DNA of 64,000 nt from Phoenix dactylifera (GCF_009389715.1 NC_052399.1:29645146-29709145); one strand, 5' to 3'. Numbered from the stretch's first letter, positions 11,121-27,522 are shown. Numbers and translations are program-made. Notes: generated by a model not told the origin, from the sequence alone.

Positions 11121-14100
11121 TCAAACTTGATCGTCTTCAGCCGATGTACCAGCTGACTTGTTTTGCAGTTTTGCTATGCTCTTTTGCAGTTCCATATTTG
11201 ACAGGCGCTCTGCTTCCAATGCTCTTTCAAGCTGCGTGCCAGATGAGTGCATGGCTATGACACAGAAAATGGCAGCATTTGTAATAGAACATAACCGTTG
11301 TGGCCAGAGTTTACCTTTGCCGCTCGAGCACTCCATTCTCCAAGAATAGCTCTCAGTCTTTCATTTTCCTCGACATACTGTAATGGAACCATTAGTAAAA
11401 AAACATGGTGATAGTACACCAAAAAAAAAACATGGTGATAAGACACCGTCAGTATGTAATTATCACTAAAACATGAAGACATTTGGATTGGAGAACTTAA
11501 TTAGCTAACCTCATTGTTGGTTACACGAATACGCTGGATTTCAGAGTCCCTCTCGACAATCAAGCAACGGGCGAGGCGTAACTCTGAATGCACCTGATTC
11601 ATCTGCAACACTAAATCTGAATATATCAGATACCCTTAATAGTTCTATCACATAGAGACATTTCGGCTGCCTGTCCATTTGAAAGGTGGTGCGGGGGGTG
11701 GGGATGATTTTCTTTGTTTTAAAAGACTGGAAAAGATTAATCATGAATATCTTACCAGTATTACTAAAATAGTCAGAATTTGTATTCATGATTGGAGCAA
11801 CCCAGAAAGTACAAGCAAATTATGAGCAGTGCTACAGTAACAAAAACGTCTTTAAAAGAAAAAGGCTGCACAGCTGATGCATAACTCACCAATTGCATCT
11901 CTCGCTGACAGCCAGTACCCACTATAGGCAGGCGGTCAGCCAGAAGGGGAATATGAAAGCAACATATCATCTATGCAGCTCTTTTTTTCAGATTTCCATG
12001 TTTCTTTAGCATTTTTCACAAATTATTACCTCAGCAGATAGAGCACGGAGTTCTTGATCACGAGATGCTAACAGATGAGCAAGGTCAACCTGCATATAGT
12101 ACAAAAACACTCAGCTGATTTGGGTAATTAGGGTGGATGAGAAAATACCAAGGTCAACCTGCATATAATATAAAAAGACAAAACACCAATGTGTTCTACA
12201 AATTTTTATTTATTTTTAAATATTGAAACAAAATAAAAGCACGATTTTTTGTACAATGATAGAAAAATAGAAAAAAAAATTGAAGATCTACTAAATAAGC
12301 CTTGGATGGATGTGAAGGCTTCCTATTTCAGAGTGCTCTGCTCTGGACAAGATCAATGGTGATATAGACCCAATCCCCTAGGCTACCCTTTCTTTTAAAT
12401 TAAAGAACATTTTCAGTTCCCCCTCCCCATTCCCCCTAGTTCGTGGCTTTCTCATCAACTGAGAGTCCCTTCTAGAAGGACAACAAAATAATTGAAGTCC
12501 AGACATCAGTCCCACCAATCAGAATAGACTCAGACCAAGACAGCCAAGATTATATCAACAAAAAAAAAAAACAGGAGAAAGCAGACTCAACTGGTATTTC
12601 GATTCCCATGTCATTAGTAATCAATAACATAGATATGCTTTGAGAGTGTAACTAGATATAGGAATAAAAAAGCATTTTTACACTTTCAATAATTAAATTG
12701 GATAAGTAAGCCATGAATATAAATAGAATAACATGCATGTGAGTAGCAAGTCCTACGTATCCTTGAAATATTAAACATCAAAGTAAAATTCCCATTAAAA
12801 AATACTCATGATATGTTAATGTAATGTCTGTGATGCATTTCCAGAAGAGTTTTTTTTTGGTAGTATTGCCAGAAGTGTTGAAAATCAGAGAATATGGGAA
12901 AAGCCAGACTTGTAGACAAGTATGCTAGGTGTTCTCATGAGACTATGATACTGACTTTTAAAATATATAACTCCAATACATACATACATTCATATTGGAT
13001 AATGTATATATAATATAATTATATACAATAAAATGCTAACTTTTAAAAAATCAGAAAATATGGAAAAGCCAGACTTGTAGACAAGTATGATAGACATTCT
13101 CATAAGACTATGACGCTGATTTTTAAAAAAATATAACTCCGATACATACATATACAATATATTATATATAGTAAAATGCTAAGAGACAAAGATCTAATGG
13201 AGTCCAATCAAATAAAAGTGAAATGTACTTTCAGATCACAAGGATAATAAAATCACAGCAAGATATAAACTAGTCCCAAACTTTTTATCGGTTGACAGCA
13301 TCACTATTATCCATCAAAGATTTATTTTTTATCATTTAACTAAACCAAAGGCAACTATTGTGAGGCCTGACACTTCTAGAATGAGCTGAAATATAGGCCA
13401 AAAATCTATGTTTGCCAAACCAACAGGTTTAAGGAAAGAAAATTGAGTCAAAAAGACCAAACTCACACTCACATGACCCATAAACTTGTATCAGCATGAT
13501 GAACAGCCATGTATTTTTCATCATTAATTGAATATTTCAACTGTTTGAGAAGTGCTTTGAACTAAGTTCCAGAAGGAGGCTGTGAAGTATTGGATATGGC
13601 CCATTGTTTACTTTAGGGGTGAACGCCTAGCATTGGTTAACATCCTTATGTTTCTAGGACATCTTTTCTGTTTCTTAAGGGTCATCATAAATCCCTTATT
13701 TCTACTTTCATTTAGACTCCCTCTCTCTTGCTTCAATTACCACATTATTGCGAAAGAAGTATGCTTTTCTTCTTTTAACTATTCATTACCTATTCTTGAA
13801 AAGCTTGCCATCAATATCCAAAAATAGAAATAAAAACTTTAAAAAATCTAAAGATATTCAGTTTGAACAGATAACAAGTCGATATAAAGAGCATAATGGG
13901 ACCGTCTAAATTCTTGTTGGGAGGCCCTTACTAAGAATGCACCATAATATCAATCAATATTATACCGTCAAGAAGTATGGTTGCATGAGATACCAGCAAA
14001 GAACTCTGGAGGCATATCATTACCATCAAGAAAAAGAAAGAGCCATAGCAAAGGACTCATAATACTCCTATCCCTCAATCAGATCCATTTCAAATGTAAC

Positions 14101-16594
14101 TAAGTCATATCCTTCAACTTCATATCTTCGAAATTACTCAGATAAAACAACCATCCAATAGAAGAGTATTATCAGTTTGAAAGCCTCATGTATGATTGAT
14201 GATTATGATGAGAAAAAATAGCAAGCTATGACATAATAAACTACCCTAGTTAATCAATAATGACTCTAAACTTGAATATTTGCAAACCTGTGGGGTACTT
14301 CCATCATCAGATCGTTGATATTTGCTTAAGCATTCTTGTAAACGGAGAACCTACAAGAAAGAGATTTGATTTGTGAAAGACATGTTGTATCAGCCAGACT
14401 CAAAAATCTGTTAAACATTGAAGTCCAACTTACTGAACAATAGATATTCTACCAATCTATCTTTATTTTACCAAAGACTGGATTTGTATACATAAAATTC
14501 CTCCATGTGGATATCAGGAATCCAATTAGCTGACTTCGATTAAAATATAAACCTACTATAATGCAACGCAGAGGTACAAGTGGGATACTAAATACATCCC
14601 ACAACCTCTATCCCATTTATCACAATATACCAATGCCTCTTTCTCAAATCCAAATCCCTCTCTCTCATTAACACTTCGTGCTTTTTCAAACTGCACACAC
14701 TATGGAAGATGTTAAGAAGTCGATAGTGATTTTAAATTTCAAATATTTTTTATTTATGTATACAAGATGTTTTATGCCAACTAATTGGGCAAAGTGAGAG
14801 AGTTGAGCTCCAATATATTACAGATGAACAATCTATTAAAAATGATTCATATATTTCTACATGGAATTAGATCTTTTAAGGTACACTAACTCATGCAAAT
14901 AAAAAATATATTTTATCTTTCAATAAAAACAAGGGTACTAAAAAGCTACACTAATGATGATAAGAAATTTAATTTATGAAGAGTACTGTTGCTTTAAAAT
15001 GACGAAAATATGTTGTTACAACAGCCAGATCATTGTTTCCTAGTTAGCGGCAAACTATGCCTAATAGTTAAGAGCATTATTTGTAAAAAATTGTTTTATA
15101 CAACAATTGAAAATGATTATTTTCAAACATACATTTTGTTTGATCATCTTTTGAGGGTACTAGTCTATTTAAGTACTATGACAACAGTATATTATGAATT
15201 GATTTAAAGAAGATAACTGATTTTCAAACCTTGCATTTTTAAACAATTTTTTTAATGAATTATTATCATAAATAATATTATCAATAATTATATAACAGAA
15301 ATGTTATAATAGGTATCTTATGGTGTTAAAAACAAATCATTGAATATGTTGTATAAATTGCTTTGTGTTATTGCTCCGATTATTTTCAATGAGCTCATAA
15401 ATTAAGATATTATAATTTTGTATATTTGAAAATGTTTATAACCATCCATTTACTTATGTATGCCTATATTCATACAGTGCCCATAAGGACAGAAGACAAA
15501 GTCAGAGCACAGTGAATTTATTTAGTAGGTAATAGAAATGTAGATCAAACACATATATCCTTCAATTTAGTCCATACCTCCTCGCTCAAAAAATGAAGAT
15601 TTTCCCTTTGGTATTGCAACAACGCCATTTGTTGATCAGAAAGACGGCCACCATCATGATATCTACTAAATCGGGAATTCACAATGACAATAAGACCGAG
15701 GTATAAAATATTTTGCAGAATAGATGACACACAAGAAATATATTTTAAATTTTGAGCACATCATCCATGTATCAATAACCTAATAAGCTAACAAATATTC
15801 TTGCATGAGACAATTTGAAGTGTTTAGTTTTTAGTTTTCACCAATAATGCCATAAGTAGTTTGACTTCAAAAATTCAAAAAAAAAAAAAAAAAGATTCTC
15901 CACTTCCTAGCGTATTATCTTGCCTTCATAATGAGGTTGTAAATGGCATCAACCAGATAACATTTGAAAACAAAGAACAAAAAAAAAATATTATTTGCTT
16001 TTGCAAGGTTACTACATGTAAGAGTAAGTAGGGTGATTTTAAAAAACTCATGCAATCGGATGCTCATGTGCAAATGCTCCAGGATTTCAAAAAAATCAAG
16101 TATTCGAATCCATTTGGGCTCGATAAAGTCAGATTCGGACATATCAGAACCTTACAAGACCTGAGATGATGTAAGGCCTTATTTTGCAACCATATTGGAC
16201 ATATTGTTTTGAAAATCAAGAAGGGGTCAGATCCAATTGAGCTGACATAGGTTGCATCTGGGAAAGGATTTTAGAGCCACTGGCACCAATCCAATTGAGA
16301 TGATATAGCTTGCATCTGGGAAAGGATTTTAGAGCCACTGGCATGGGGTAGTTGCCAGTGGCTAGCACAACATGTGTCATGCAAGTCTTGCCATGCATAC
16401 ATACTGTCATATCATGCTTTTCCAAAACAAAAGAAAAAAAGGATTTAATATTCCTTTTCAACTAAAAATTCGAGAAAAACAAAAAAAGAAAGACTTAACA
16501 GGAATCTTGCAGACCTAGTATCAGGTGTCCATACCGGCCTAGCAAGATACATGCCAGCACTTGGAGTGATGGTTTAAATGTCCCCTTTTTGCAC

Positions 16595-16625
<31 letters not shown>

Positions 16626-19600
16626 AGATGATATCCAAATCTTAAAACTTAAAAGCATTCTTATAACATGCAAGGATGCAGATTATGAAAGAAACCTATC
16701 TCCTGCATGTTTGCATCAAAAATCCTCTAGGGGCTTTGAACTTGTCATCCCTCTGCCAAATCATCATTGGCATCAGCATCATAAGAGAAGGAATGCTAGG
16801 TAGCTTGGTGATATTTCTTGAAAAAAGAATAGTAAATGGCTCATCCAACACCCTGGTCAAATCTTCCATACACAATACTCTGATCTTTAGAATTAAAAAG
16901 GGCACTTGGATATAAAAGCACCTTTATGTGTTAATTAAGTAGTGAAGAATTAATCTGTGAGATGTTTCCATGAAGGCCGTTGGATGTAAATGTTGTCAAT
17001 TTGTCATTCATGCGTACCAAAGACTGATAAATGGTTTATTGGAATTAAAAGTTTAAGCATTGATGTCATGCAAGCCTGACACTAGCATGGGTACATGTAT
17101 ACCAGTCCATTTTTTTAGCACACATTAGCATGCATCAGTGCTATGTAACAATCTAGGCTTGGCATGGACAGTCCATCTTGACCAGCAAAATCAGCACTTT
17201 AATCCTGAGGTGGGACTCCAGAAGGTGACAAAAATCATAAGGATAACCACCCAATGCCTTTTTCTTCTCCAAGATAATCTCCGTTTTTTGATTTCAAGAA
17301 AGTCCACAAAATCATTAACTGGGCAAATAACAGCAGTATGTCCATTATAACAGTAAACAAGGTTCCTGATCAGGTCTGTAATATGGGGATCGCCTATGAA
17401 TACTGGTGTCTTTATCAGTGTATATCATGCATGCACAAATGTTCTGTTCTTAGAGCAACAGGTGGGTCATTAGATTGGTTTGCGTATGTACATGCATGTC
17501 TAGAAGATTAGGTAATTCATCACAAGGTATAAAAGTTAGAAATTGATACATCAAAAATTATTTACCCTTTTAAATCATAATCAATTTATCATAACTAAAT
17601 AATCCAAAATGAATTCCTACCTCAGCTCCTCCAATGAACTAGATGGCTGTAATGCAGAATAAAGTGACTTCAAGACATCAGGTTGACCATTTAAAGAATT
17701 ATATTGATGAACGCACCCTGCAAAATCCAGGATAAAGGAGAAAAGATTGCAATTAAATATTGTATAATATAATGATTAAAGAGTCATTATCAAAGCAAGT
17801 GCATGAAAGGTAGAGAACATTTTTGAGTATAATTCAATTCCTGTAATCTACCTCAGCCAAAGACTATTAATTTTGGTGATTTGAAGGTTTGAAATGTTGG
17901 CATGTGTGAATGAAAGTAACCCATGGCAAGTGGTGAGCTCTCCCAAATCAAGGCCAAGCAGTCATCACTAATTTACAGGAATGGTGATGGAACAGGTTGA
18001 CTGACATATCTTGTACGACCTTAGAGCAGTAGTACCAAAATAATCCTGGTGATAAAAAAGAGGTTCAGGTCTCATTTGAAGACAAAAGGTATATTATGCC
18101 ATGTTGTTTGTCTTTACATACATTGACTGATCCAAAAACCTGTCAAGACTCAAGATAAAATTCACTTGCTAATCTAATGACCAAATTCTGTTAAAGATAT
18201 CATGCTGACTTTTGAGCAAATGATTGGTTGTGTGTACCAACTGGATCCTGACCTTTCTTATCATTAGAATTCATATGTAGATTGACACTGATCCAATGAA
18301 GATCATTCTGGACTTCATCCAATCAAAACAAATCTGGAAAAATATCAGGTGTAAACACTGTCTAGAAGTTTCTATACAGACTGATGCATCTGGCATCCAT
18401 CGTCCAACCATGTATTATGTCATGCCCCAGTTTATAGCAGGATTGTGAATGATCTAATACATGAACAGATGGGAATGAAAAGGCAAGCAAATAAACAGTT
18501 GATGTCGCACCTCACATGAATGCCCCTGATCCTTTAACAAATCCTGAATAACGATAACCTTTTAGGAATGAATGGGGGGCTCTGTCCAACTGTCAACATG
18601 ATGCCCACTTCAGCATAATTTAATTAACAACAAGGCTGAAGTAGGAGTGAACCAGAAGGCTGACAATATCACAGTGCCAAGTTTTTTAGGATGCCAACAT
18701 CCACCAAATGACTATCACCATCATCTTGATTTGTCCCAGAAGAATCTTACCACCAGATTCCACTATTCAAATATCCCACCTTTTCAGTCTTGATGGCTGG
18801 GCTTTTGCCGACAATACATTCTGACAGCAAGATCTTGCCGTTATATCCAAAATTTGAGTTTGGCACCCTTGGAACCGCTTGCGATATTAAGGAACAGCCT
18901 AACAGCATTCCGGTGGCATGATGGCAAGGCCCTGCTGTTAGGATGATCCAAGAGAAGGAAATGCTTTGAAATATTACCCCACCATGATCGCCAATCTGCA
19001 AAGCCTGAAGAACACCCCACCCTAAAAGGGAACCGGCATCGTGATTGCCAATTGCGAGAGCTTTTGGTGCACTGTTCTCCACTCTTGATGGAGTATTGCC
19101 GCCTATAGTACAAGATTCTAATTTAAGCTCTACTTCTCACTAGAACCATGTGATTGCCACCCAATCATTGGTCACAAGACACCTCCTTTAGGGTTCATGG
19201 GAGTCATTTGCGGGTTCTTCATCCTTGGGTCAAAGTGTGCTCACCCAGGAGTCTACATGAGAAGGTTGTTGTAGCACCCCAACCCTAACTCAGTCCCCGA
19301 CTCATCCTCATTGGTCTTGACTTGATCAAGTTGGTTGGGTCAACCCAACAGCAAAATTCACCAGCCGGAAAATTTCGAATTCCTAGTTGAGTGGCATGAT
19401 TTCCACCCGGCCAGGCTGGGGAGGCCGATGCACCTGCTCGTAACGGCAAGGCATGACCTCCGAGAGGATCCAAGGTCGGCCGCCGAATGTGAGCTAGCTG
19501 GTGAGGGCGGACGGTAACGCCTAAAATCCTCACCCCTTCTTCCTTTTTTCTCACTATTCTCTCCCTCAGTTTCCCACGATCCTTTGTCAAATAACCATCA

Positions 19601-22600
19601 TCCTTGTCCTCTATGTGGTCCTGAGAAGTCGTCGAAGCTCTCTCGCCATCGATCTAGTCGAACAGTATGCAATCGTGATGTGTTTGGCAGATACTTACGA
19701 TCACCAGATATCTTTACCACAGCCACTCAAGTGAATCTTATCTCGCTTCGAATTCATCTTGAAATCATCAATATAGCAGCGCTCTTCACCCAAAACATCC
19801 AAGAATTCTCAATTATTTACCAAAACCAGTTATTTACCCCCTAGATCAATTTGTGAAACAATTTCTTTAGGAAATTAAAAAGGAGTAATGTGCATTTCAA
19901 CATACTTTAAGGACAACAATTGTAACTATTCAAGAACAGGGGGGAGCTTTATAAAAATCCCTCCCATCCTAGCATTACTATTGACATTAGAAACTCTTTC
20001 CGATTTTTCTTCTTCAGGTCCATATTAATTTTTGTCCTAATGTTTAATTGAAAGACTCATGTATCTCTTAAATATAACAATCAAGAAGCAAGATTACAAT
20101 TAAAAGAAGCCATAACCACCACCATCAAGCCTAGCCCTAGTATTTGGAACCAGCTCTGCAAGGTCCTTATCCACCGAGAATTATAGGCAACCTCTGATGT
20201 TATCAAAAAATGCCCCAATATTCACAATATTAATTGGATCAATTTCATAGTTTGACATGTTCTTGTGACTGGCTTTCAACCTAATGTCAGTCCTCTACCT
20301 TTTTTATCCAAACTTGGGATCCATATTGGCAGTGCTGCTACAGTCAAAAGAAGCAAGAGGAACAAACTTTGATTAAGAATAAGCATTAGTATCTCACAAA
20401 ATGAAGCTAGTATCAGATGGTCAACATAATGAACGGAGGTGAAAGGGTGAAGAGAAAGTGTAGCTTGCACATGGGAGCAGGAGGGAGTCAAAGTTCCAAA
20501 GAAAAGCACCGACTATAAGGTTCTATAAATATTGTCCAACCACCATAGAACCACAAGCATAAGCATAAACAAAATTGACAAGCATCATCCCATGAAACTG
20601 AAGTCAGCACCTTCATGAGTTGATGGCAGTTATCTTGCAAGTGTAAACAGAAATCATCTGCCAACCACCAGGGATTACTAACTTTTCCATCATAACAAAT
20701 TACTGATTAACAGGAAAGTGAATAATTTAATTCCCTGAATATTAAAAAGTCTCATTAAATAAAGAACATCCAGGTAAATCTGATCGTGTACATTTAGTAA
20801 ATTTTATTGTAACGTTTACCTAGATTGGTTTACTCACCTATATACATACTCATGAAACATCCCGCACATATGACTTCAACAAACATGACAATCCTGCATA
20901 CATGGCAATGCCAAAAAAAATGCAGTTAGCATCCTTGCATTATCAAGTGCAATAAATCACAGTAGTCAGGCACAAAAAATCATTACAGTGACAACTTGCA
21001 GAGTTGGATGGACCACATGTATGAATTCAGGTAAGTTAATATTGGTTGGTTACAGTTATGCTGATTATTGTGAAAGCAAACATTTAGATTTCAACAGCCC
21101 ATGCTGACCAATATATGAGGTGTAAGATACGGTTTCATCATGCAGTTTACATCGACCTCCTAGCATGTTGCATGGTCCATCCTATTAGTGAACTAGCTGC
21201 CAGCACTGAGTTTTGGTAAAAAAAGGGACATGTCACATACCAGCAAGCTGATTATAAATTATGTTGACTGCAGAGTTGAGGAGCCTTGTAGATAACACCC
21301 ACTATTCTAATCTTATTGTACATTTTAGGCAGCTTTTCATCCCCTTTTATTCCCTTAATGAATTCTCAAGAGAGATCGAGATGGAGCAGAAGACATTAAA
21401 GAGTTCATCTCCACAAGCTCTAAATGATAAAGTCACCAGCTTTGTGCACATCATATATCCAACTAGGATCACCAGCCATCCTAATCTGGTCTGCATGAAT
21501 CCCTACAGGCTTCACAAGGAAATCTAATTGATTAGTATAGGATCTTATTGCTGATTCAATGTCTACGTTATGACAAGTGATCTGATAAGATGGGGACAAG
21601 TTTGAGAGAAGTCAATGTGAAGTCTCGAAGAGTGAGTTTCAATCAAGAAGTGTTATAGTGGGTTATGAGGCTTAGACTTAAAATAGTTCTTAGGCTGACT
21701 TATTGAGCTTTGCAAGCATAATTTCTTTGGCCTTGACTCAGAACACAAAAACACATAGGCTTTGATGAAACTAGGCTGACTTAGAGGAGGCAGTCCAACA
21801 CCTCTCCAAAGATCTATGTTGAGGGAAAGGCCAATTTTGACTGTCATAAACTTGTACAGTCATTGCAAATTAGGTGTCCGTTCATCATTATATCTGGTAG
21901 TTCACCTTTGAGAAATTAGATAATAAAATTAAATCATTACCTATGGAAGAAGATAGCTAACAATGTATGGCTCCTCCAACATTCAAATATGGTTTGGATG
22001 TCCCCCTGAAGTTCGTCAATATAGCAACTTGGCTCATTGAATATGCTTCTTAAAAGCAATAGGAAATCTCTAAAGTAATCAAAGTAGAATAGAGCAAATA
22101 CAAAGATGTGCCTTAGGCTAGTGCGATAAGCAATGTTGGTGGGCAACAACCAAAAGGTCATTCACTACAGCAACAAATTAACTAATCTTAATTGCCCCAT
22201 CCACAACCATAGACTTCTTTTCAATTATCCCAAAATTTCTCAAGGCTCTACCTATAAATGAGCCAACCTTAAAATAAGACGACATGCAAGAATAAGTAGA
22301 AGCTCAGCAACAGCTCAAGAATCAGCTTGTATAAGTGGTTAATGATCTACGTTTAAACATTCATAGCTGTGATAAAGCAGAGCTTGAGCACCCTGCGATG
22401 AGCTTTGCCCGAACAGCACAAAGATAGTTCATTTGCAGCCTCAAGCAGCAAAGTTTTGCAGTACATTTTAATGGTCTCTGTATTATTAAAAAATGCTAAA
22501 AAACACACCACTTTTAAGAAATAAATTTTGAGGTTTCAAGCAGCGAGTATGCTTGTGAATGTCCAGCAACAACCACCTTAGGTCACCATTAACATACACG

Positions 22601-25600
22601 TGGGAACAATTGGTGTTGGAATTATTGTTCACATAGATTAAGAATCAATGTATAATTTAGACCATGATGTGTATTATTTTGTCACCAAAGAGAGATATAT
22701 AAGGCACTATTCAACATTTCTCAATTTTTAATTTGCTTCTCATTCATACATGTTATATATAAATTATAATCCTCATATTCTGTATGATGATTATCTGCTT
22801 TAGTGAGAGACCCTTTTTTTATTTCCATTATCATCATGATATGTGTCATGAAAGTTTTTTTTTTTTTTTTGGTACAACGGCAGGTCACACATGTCGAGCA
22901 TGGGTGCAGTGTCATAAAAGATTTTCATTACAAATGCCTGAAAGCAAATACAGTTAAGGAGCTAGCCAAACATTACATATCCAGAACTACAACTGTGGTG
23001 TGGTGAATATGTGTAAAGGAATAGTTTACCTTAGCAATGTTGAGACAGATAATATATGTATATAAGGCCGCCAGACTAAGACGAGTAGCATCAAAGCAGT
23101 TCCTAAAATACAAACGATAAGATAAATCAATGAGAAATTATTAAAGTGCACTATTTAAGTGACATACCAAAGTCCATTGCAAGAAACAAGAATTATCTTT
23201 ATGCATTTGTTTCATTTATTTACATGGAGAGACTGAATCAAAGGTAAAAAGTTGATAACATATATAACAGAAGCTCCAGAAATGTCAATAAAATTTTGTT
23301 ATTCAAAACAAAAGATTCAAAGTACTGACTGGTTCATATGGTACCAGCCTTGAACTTGTAAGCGGGGTCTTGGTATGCCCCAGTATCTGCCAATCAGGCT
23401 GGAACCACCCATACCATGCCAGATCAGAGCGGATCAAAACCACCAAAAGCCTGAAATGCCTGATACTAAGCAGGACCAGCTATAAGCACTACTTTTGGCT
23501 TTTATGAAGGTGGGAAAGTGAGCGAGAGACAATGGAACCTCTCCAAGTGCCCGGACTGAACAATTTTGATCCACATGGACAAACCCCAAAAATAAAGAAA
23601 AAGGAAAAAATGTGATTAAGAAACAAATAAATAGGTAAGAACCAACAAAATTTGGATCTCCATAGAACTCCATATATCACTACACAAGAAACTTGATATA
23701 TTTAATACCGAAGTGTTTGAACTTTCAAAATTTTATTACATATGATAACTAGAACCTGAAAAATAAACAAAAGGCAAAAAATATGGATGCTAAAAATGGC
23801 TGTACCAAGGGTGTACTGACTGGCCACGGTTGTGCAGGCCAGTACATCATGTCAACAAAGTATATGGTACAGCATTTACCATTTCAACCAGGGATCAGTA
23901 CGACCCAGATCCTCAAGATTTAAAACTTTTATGATAAATGATCCAAAAGAAGTCCATCTAGTCTCTGCTTGGGACAAAACTCAACAATGTTGATCTTTAC
24001 TCTTGAATCATTTCATTGTTTGAAATATCTTTCTATGACAGGCTGTCAATCTAAGTTCAAACCTTCAGCTTTCTCATCTTGGATCAATGTTAACGAATTC
24101 GTGGAAATAGCATACCATAAGCAATAGCGGCAAATGGAAGGCGAGCTATGTTCTTTAATTTCTGGCTGAAAGTGTAATAACCCTGCACATCACATGCATA
24201 ATCCTATAATATCAGCTACCAAGAAAAGGTAATTGTTGAATATACCTAAAATTCCAAATTATAGATTTCTGAAAAGATAAGCACATGTAAGAATTGCTTT
24301 ACAAACTGATTCTAAGAAGGAAGCTTCCCTGAAGCAGATCAAGAAAGAAGTGAAAGAAATTTAAGGAATTAAAAGAAAAGGAGAAAATGTATCTCTGTCA
24401 GTGTTTGAACATCATCTGAACCCTTCATTTTGGATAACAGTTATTGTTTTTAGTTTGCCATTAAAAGTTCCTAGACATGAGTTTGGGTGGTAGAAAAAAA
24501 AATATTAAAAAAAATGCTGGCTGATGGAAAATGGTAAGAAAGAAATTCAGAAGTCTATTACTCAAGAGTCGTGGCATATATAATCAATGAATATGCTACT
24601 GGTCCTGTCATATCACTTGTTTTATATTTTTAGACCCACATAAAGTACAAGAATGACAAAGATACACTAAAACCAACTTGAGGATAAAGTAATATGGTTA
24701 TCATATGGAATATTAGGCCAGCAGGACCATCAGATATTCATTACTAAGGCCAAAGGAACTCTACATTTTGACAACAGCATGCGCCAACATTTGACAAGGT
24801 GTAGCAAATTGGTACTCATTCTAGTTATCAGAGCATAACATTCATTTGGATGTTTCGAGGATCAAATGGATAGGATCTACAAAACCAACCACCTTGGCAT
24901 TACAATTCTGCATTTTTTTGTGTATGTTACCAAATAAATAACAAGAAGATAACCTTAAGCCTTGTTCCAGCATTCATATTTAATTCAATTCAGTATCATC
25001 CACAAAAAAAGTAAGCTTTATAGACAAGTTTTGGAAGGTAATTCATATTTAAAGCTTTATACATCAAGCTTTATAAACGACTTCAGTGGTAAGATAAAGT
25101 CGTGGATAAAAATTAATAATGCACATTTTCTTTTATTTACTTACATGGAGGATTCACCTTGCCACTTAAGATGGTGGTATATGAACATAAAAGGTTGTAT
25201 TTGATTTAAAAGAATAAATACTATTGAGGGAAATAATTTGTATTTTTTCCCTAATAAATCAATGAAACTAAAGGTACTAAAGGTTTTTATTAAAAATTGA
25301 ACTACCCTTACAAAGTGTACATGCACCACAAAAAAAAAAACAATTTCAATGGTAAAATATTTGAGCATTCTTGTTTTTAAGCACTTGCATGCATGTCTAT
25401 CTACACTAATAACAAGTAGCAACAAAACCCAGCCTCGAGCCATCAAGATAGGGCCACCGCTATGAAATTGTTCAGTTATCCATGTACCATTACACTTGAT
25501 CATGATGAGAGAAAACCATTTCACATGACAACTTTAACACACATAAATTAGCCAAGTATGCTTTGCGTTATAAGTTATAACACAAACTTATAGTGAAAGA

Positions 25601-27480
25601 AGAATTGAAAGGCTTTTCAAATTGCATGCTATATAAGCAGGTGATAATCAATACCTGCAAGCGCACTTTCCTAACTTGGTAAACCAAATATTGCTGGAAT
25701 ATGGCTGTGGAACATTTATCATTAAGCAAAGAACAAGAAAATGAGTGAGATTCTAATAAATAGTTTGCATTATTTAAAGTTTAATGAGCATAAAACATGG
25801 AATAGGGCCTTGATATATCCATGTAAAGTAATAAAAAAACCTTTAAATTGCATAAAATGGCCAGATGTTTAAAGATCACAACAAAAGATAAAAAAAACAT
25901 ATCTTTTATATATGGGTATTCTCAAGTAATGCAAATGGGAAGATTAAGAGTTCGATATACCATATCCAGTTCGAAATCTCACAGTATACCCCTTATCATT
26001 CATGCAGCAGTACAGTATGAGATGCTGTATGCCCCCCATATCTATTCATTATTCACTGAACCATAGAGCACTCTCAAGTCAATATGAGTCAATACAGATC
26101 AAAATATGTGGGCAAGATGGTCAATCGAGATTTCAAACCTAAAGTAAACTTACTATCTTTATTTACCAATTGTTGGGTTTTGAATTTAGCTAAATTAACT
26201 GATCATCATTAAGTTGAGTCCAGGGCTTACTAATTTGAACTATGAATATAACAAGTTGCTCGAAATCCAGTTTTATTATATAATAAAGATAGTGAAAAGA
26301 TCACATAGAACAATATTAAAGTCTTTATGCAATTGATGGTTAGAAATGGGCTTCATATGTCAGCCACTTTTACATGGTACTGCAAGGGCAGGGCATATTT
26401 AGGCAGATGGTCAGGTAGGATGCAGGTTTTGGTTGGTCCTCGTGCAAGTATGCTTAACATTATTAATTTTTTAATACTGTGATAAATATTGCTATTAGAT
26501 ACTGTGTACTCAACTCAATAATAAGTACTGATCATAGGTTATTACTACTAATATTGCTATTACTATACGCTAATGTTGTATTTTTATGCACTCATTTTGT
26601 TTAATATTTTAAAGGTTGTTTTTTTGTTTTTCCAAGTTTTGCTGAACTGGAACTTGTATTGGGCTTTCTCACCTTCCTTCAGAGTCAAATGCAAAGGTAT
26701 GAAGGAGCGGCAAATTTATCGTTAGTTGTTGGAAAGCTAAGAGGAAATTGGTATTATCACATGTTTTGATAGAACTGCATTTAGTACTCTGTAATACTCT
26801 TGTCTGATTTCATAATTAGTATGGTTCATATATTTGGATTTTTTAGTTTAATATGGAAGTCGCTGATTGAGCCATTTGGAACAAAGGAGATTGACATTGA
26901 TGGCAATATGAGAATAAGAGATCATGCCCTCACAGCTTATTGAGTAGATCAGATGTAGCCATGTAACAGCTGCAACATGCTTCAAAGAGACCTAATTTAC
27001 CAAGATCAACTGGAGAGATGATCAGAAGCCGATTTAATGCACTTTAGTCTATCTATAAAATCTTTGGCACCAAAACTACCCTCGACTTACAACCAACAGG
27101 TTGGCTTAAGCTAAAATTTGATAGAAACCTTTGACCTCATTATGATGGTCCTGTTAACAGACAACTTCAGTTCACCTGGACGTCCGATTAACTGCACGAT
27201 CTTGCATTGGAAAGGTATTATCTATTACCACTTTCCAAATAAGCTCATAATTGAAGATGATTTGCTACATTGATTGAATAAGATGAAATGCATATTGAGA
27301 ATCAGTTTTTAACTTATCTTTCAATAGAGGAGAATTTCTCCTCAAGTGGGCTTTGTTACTTTCAATCATATGGGCAATATTGCTAGTTGGTTGGAGAACT
27401 TTTATTTGGAAGTGACATGAAGCAGTGATTTATGTGCTGCGACATCTTTCCAGTACACACCTCTCTCTCTTACACACAGA

Positions 27481-27522
<42 letters not shown>

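Noticed and set aside
19271-19860. Possible solo LTR starting TGTAGCACCCC
   Set aside because: No matching CA end or target-site duplication could be found by eye; kept only as a possible remnant in an intron note.
22618-22860. Possible Ty1-type solo LTR starting TGTTGGAATTATTG
   Set aside because: The start motif alone is weak; no second end, primer-binding site or flanking duplication was seen.
26990-27100. Phrase resembling the C-terminal tail of a Ty3-type polyprotein
   Set aside because: Too short and interrupted; no other element parts nearby.
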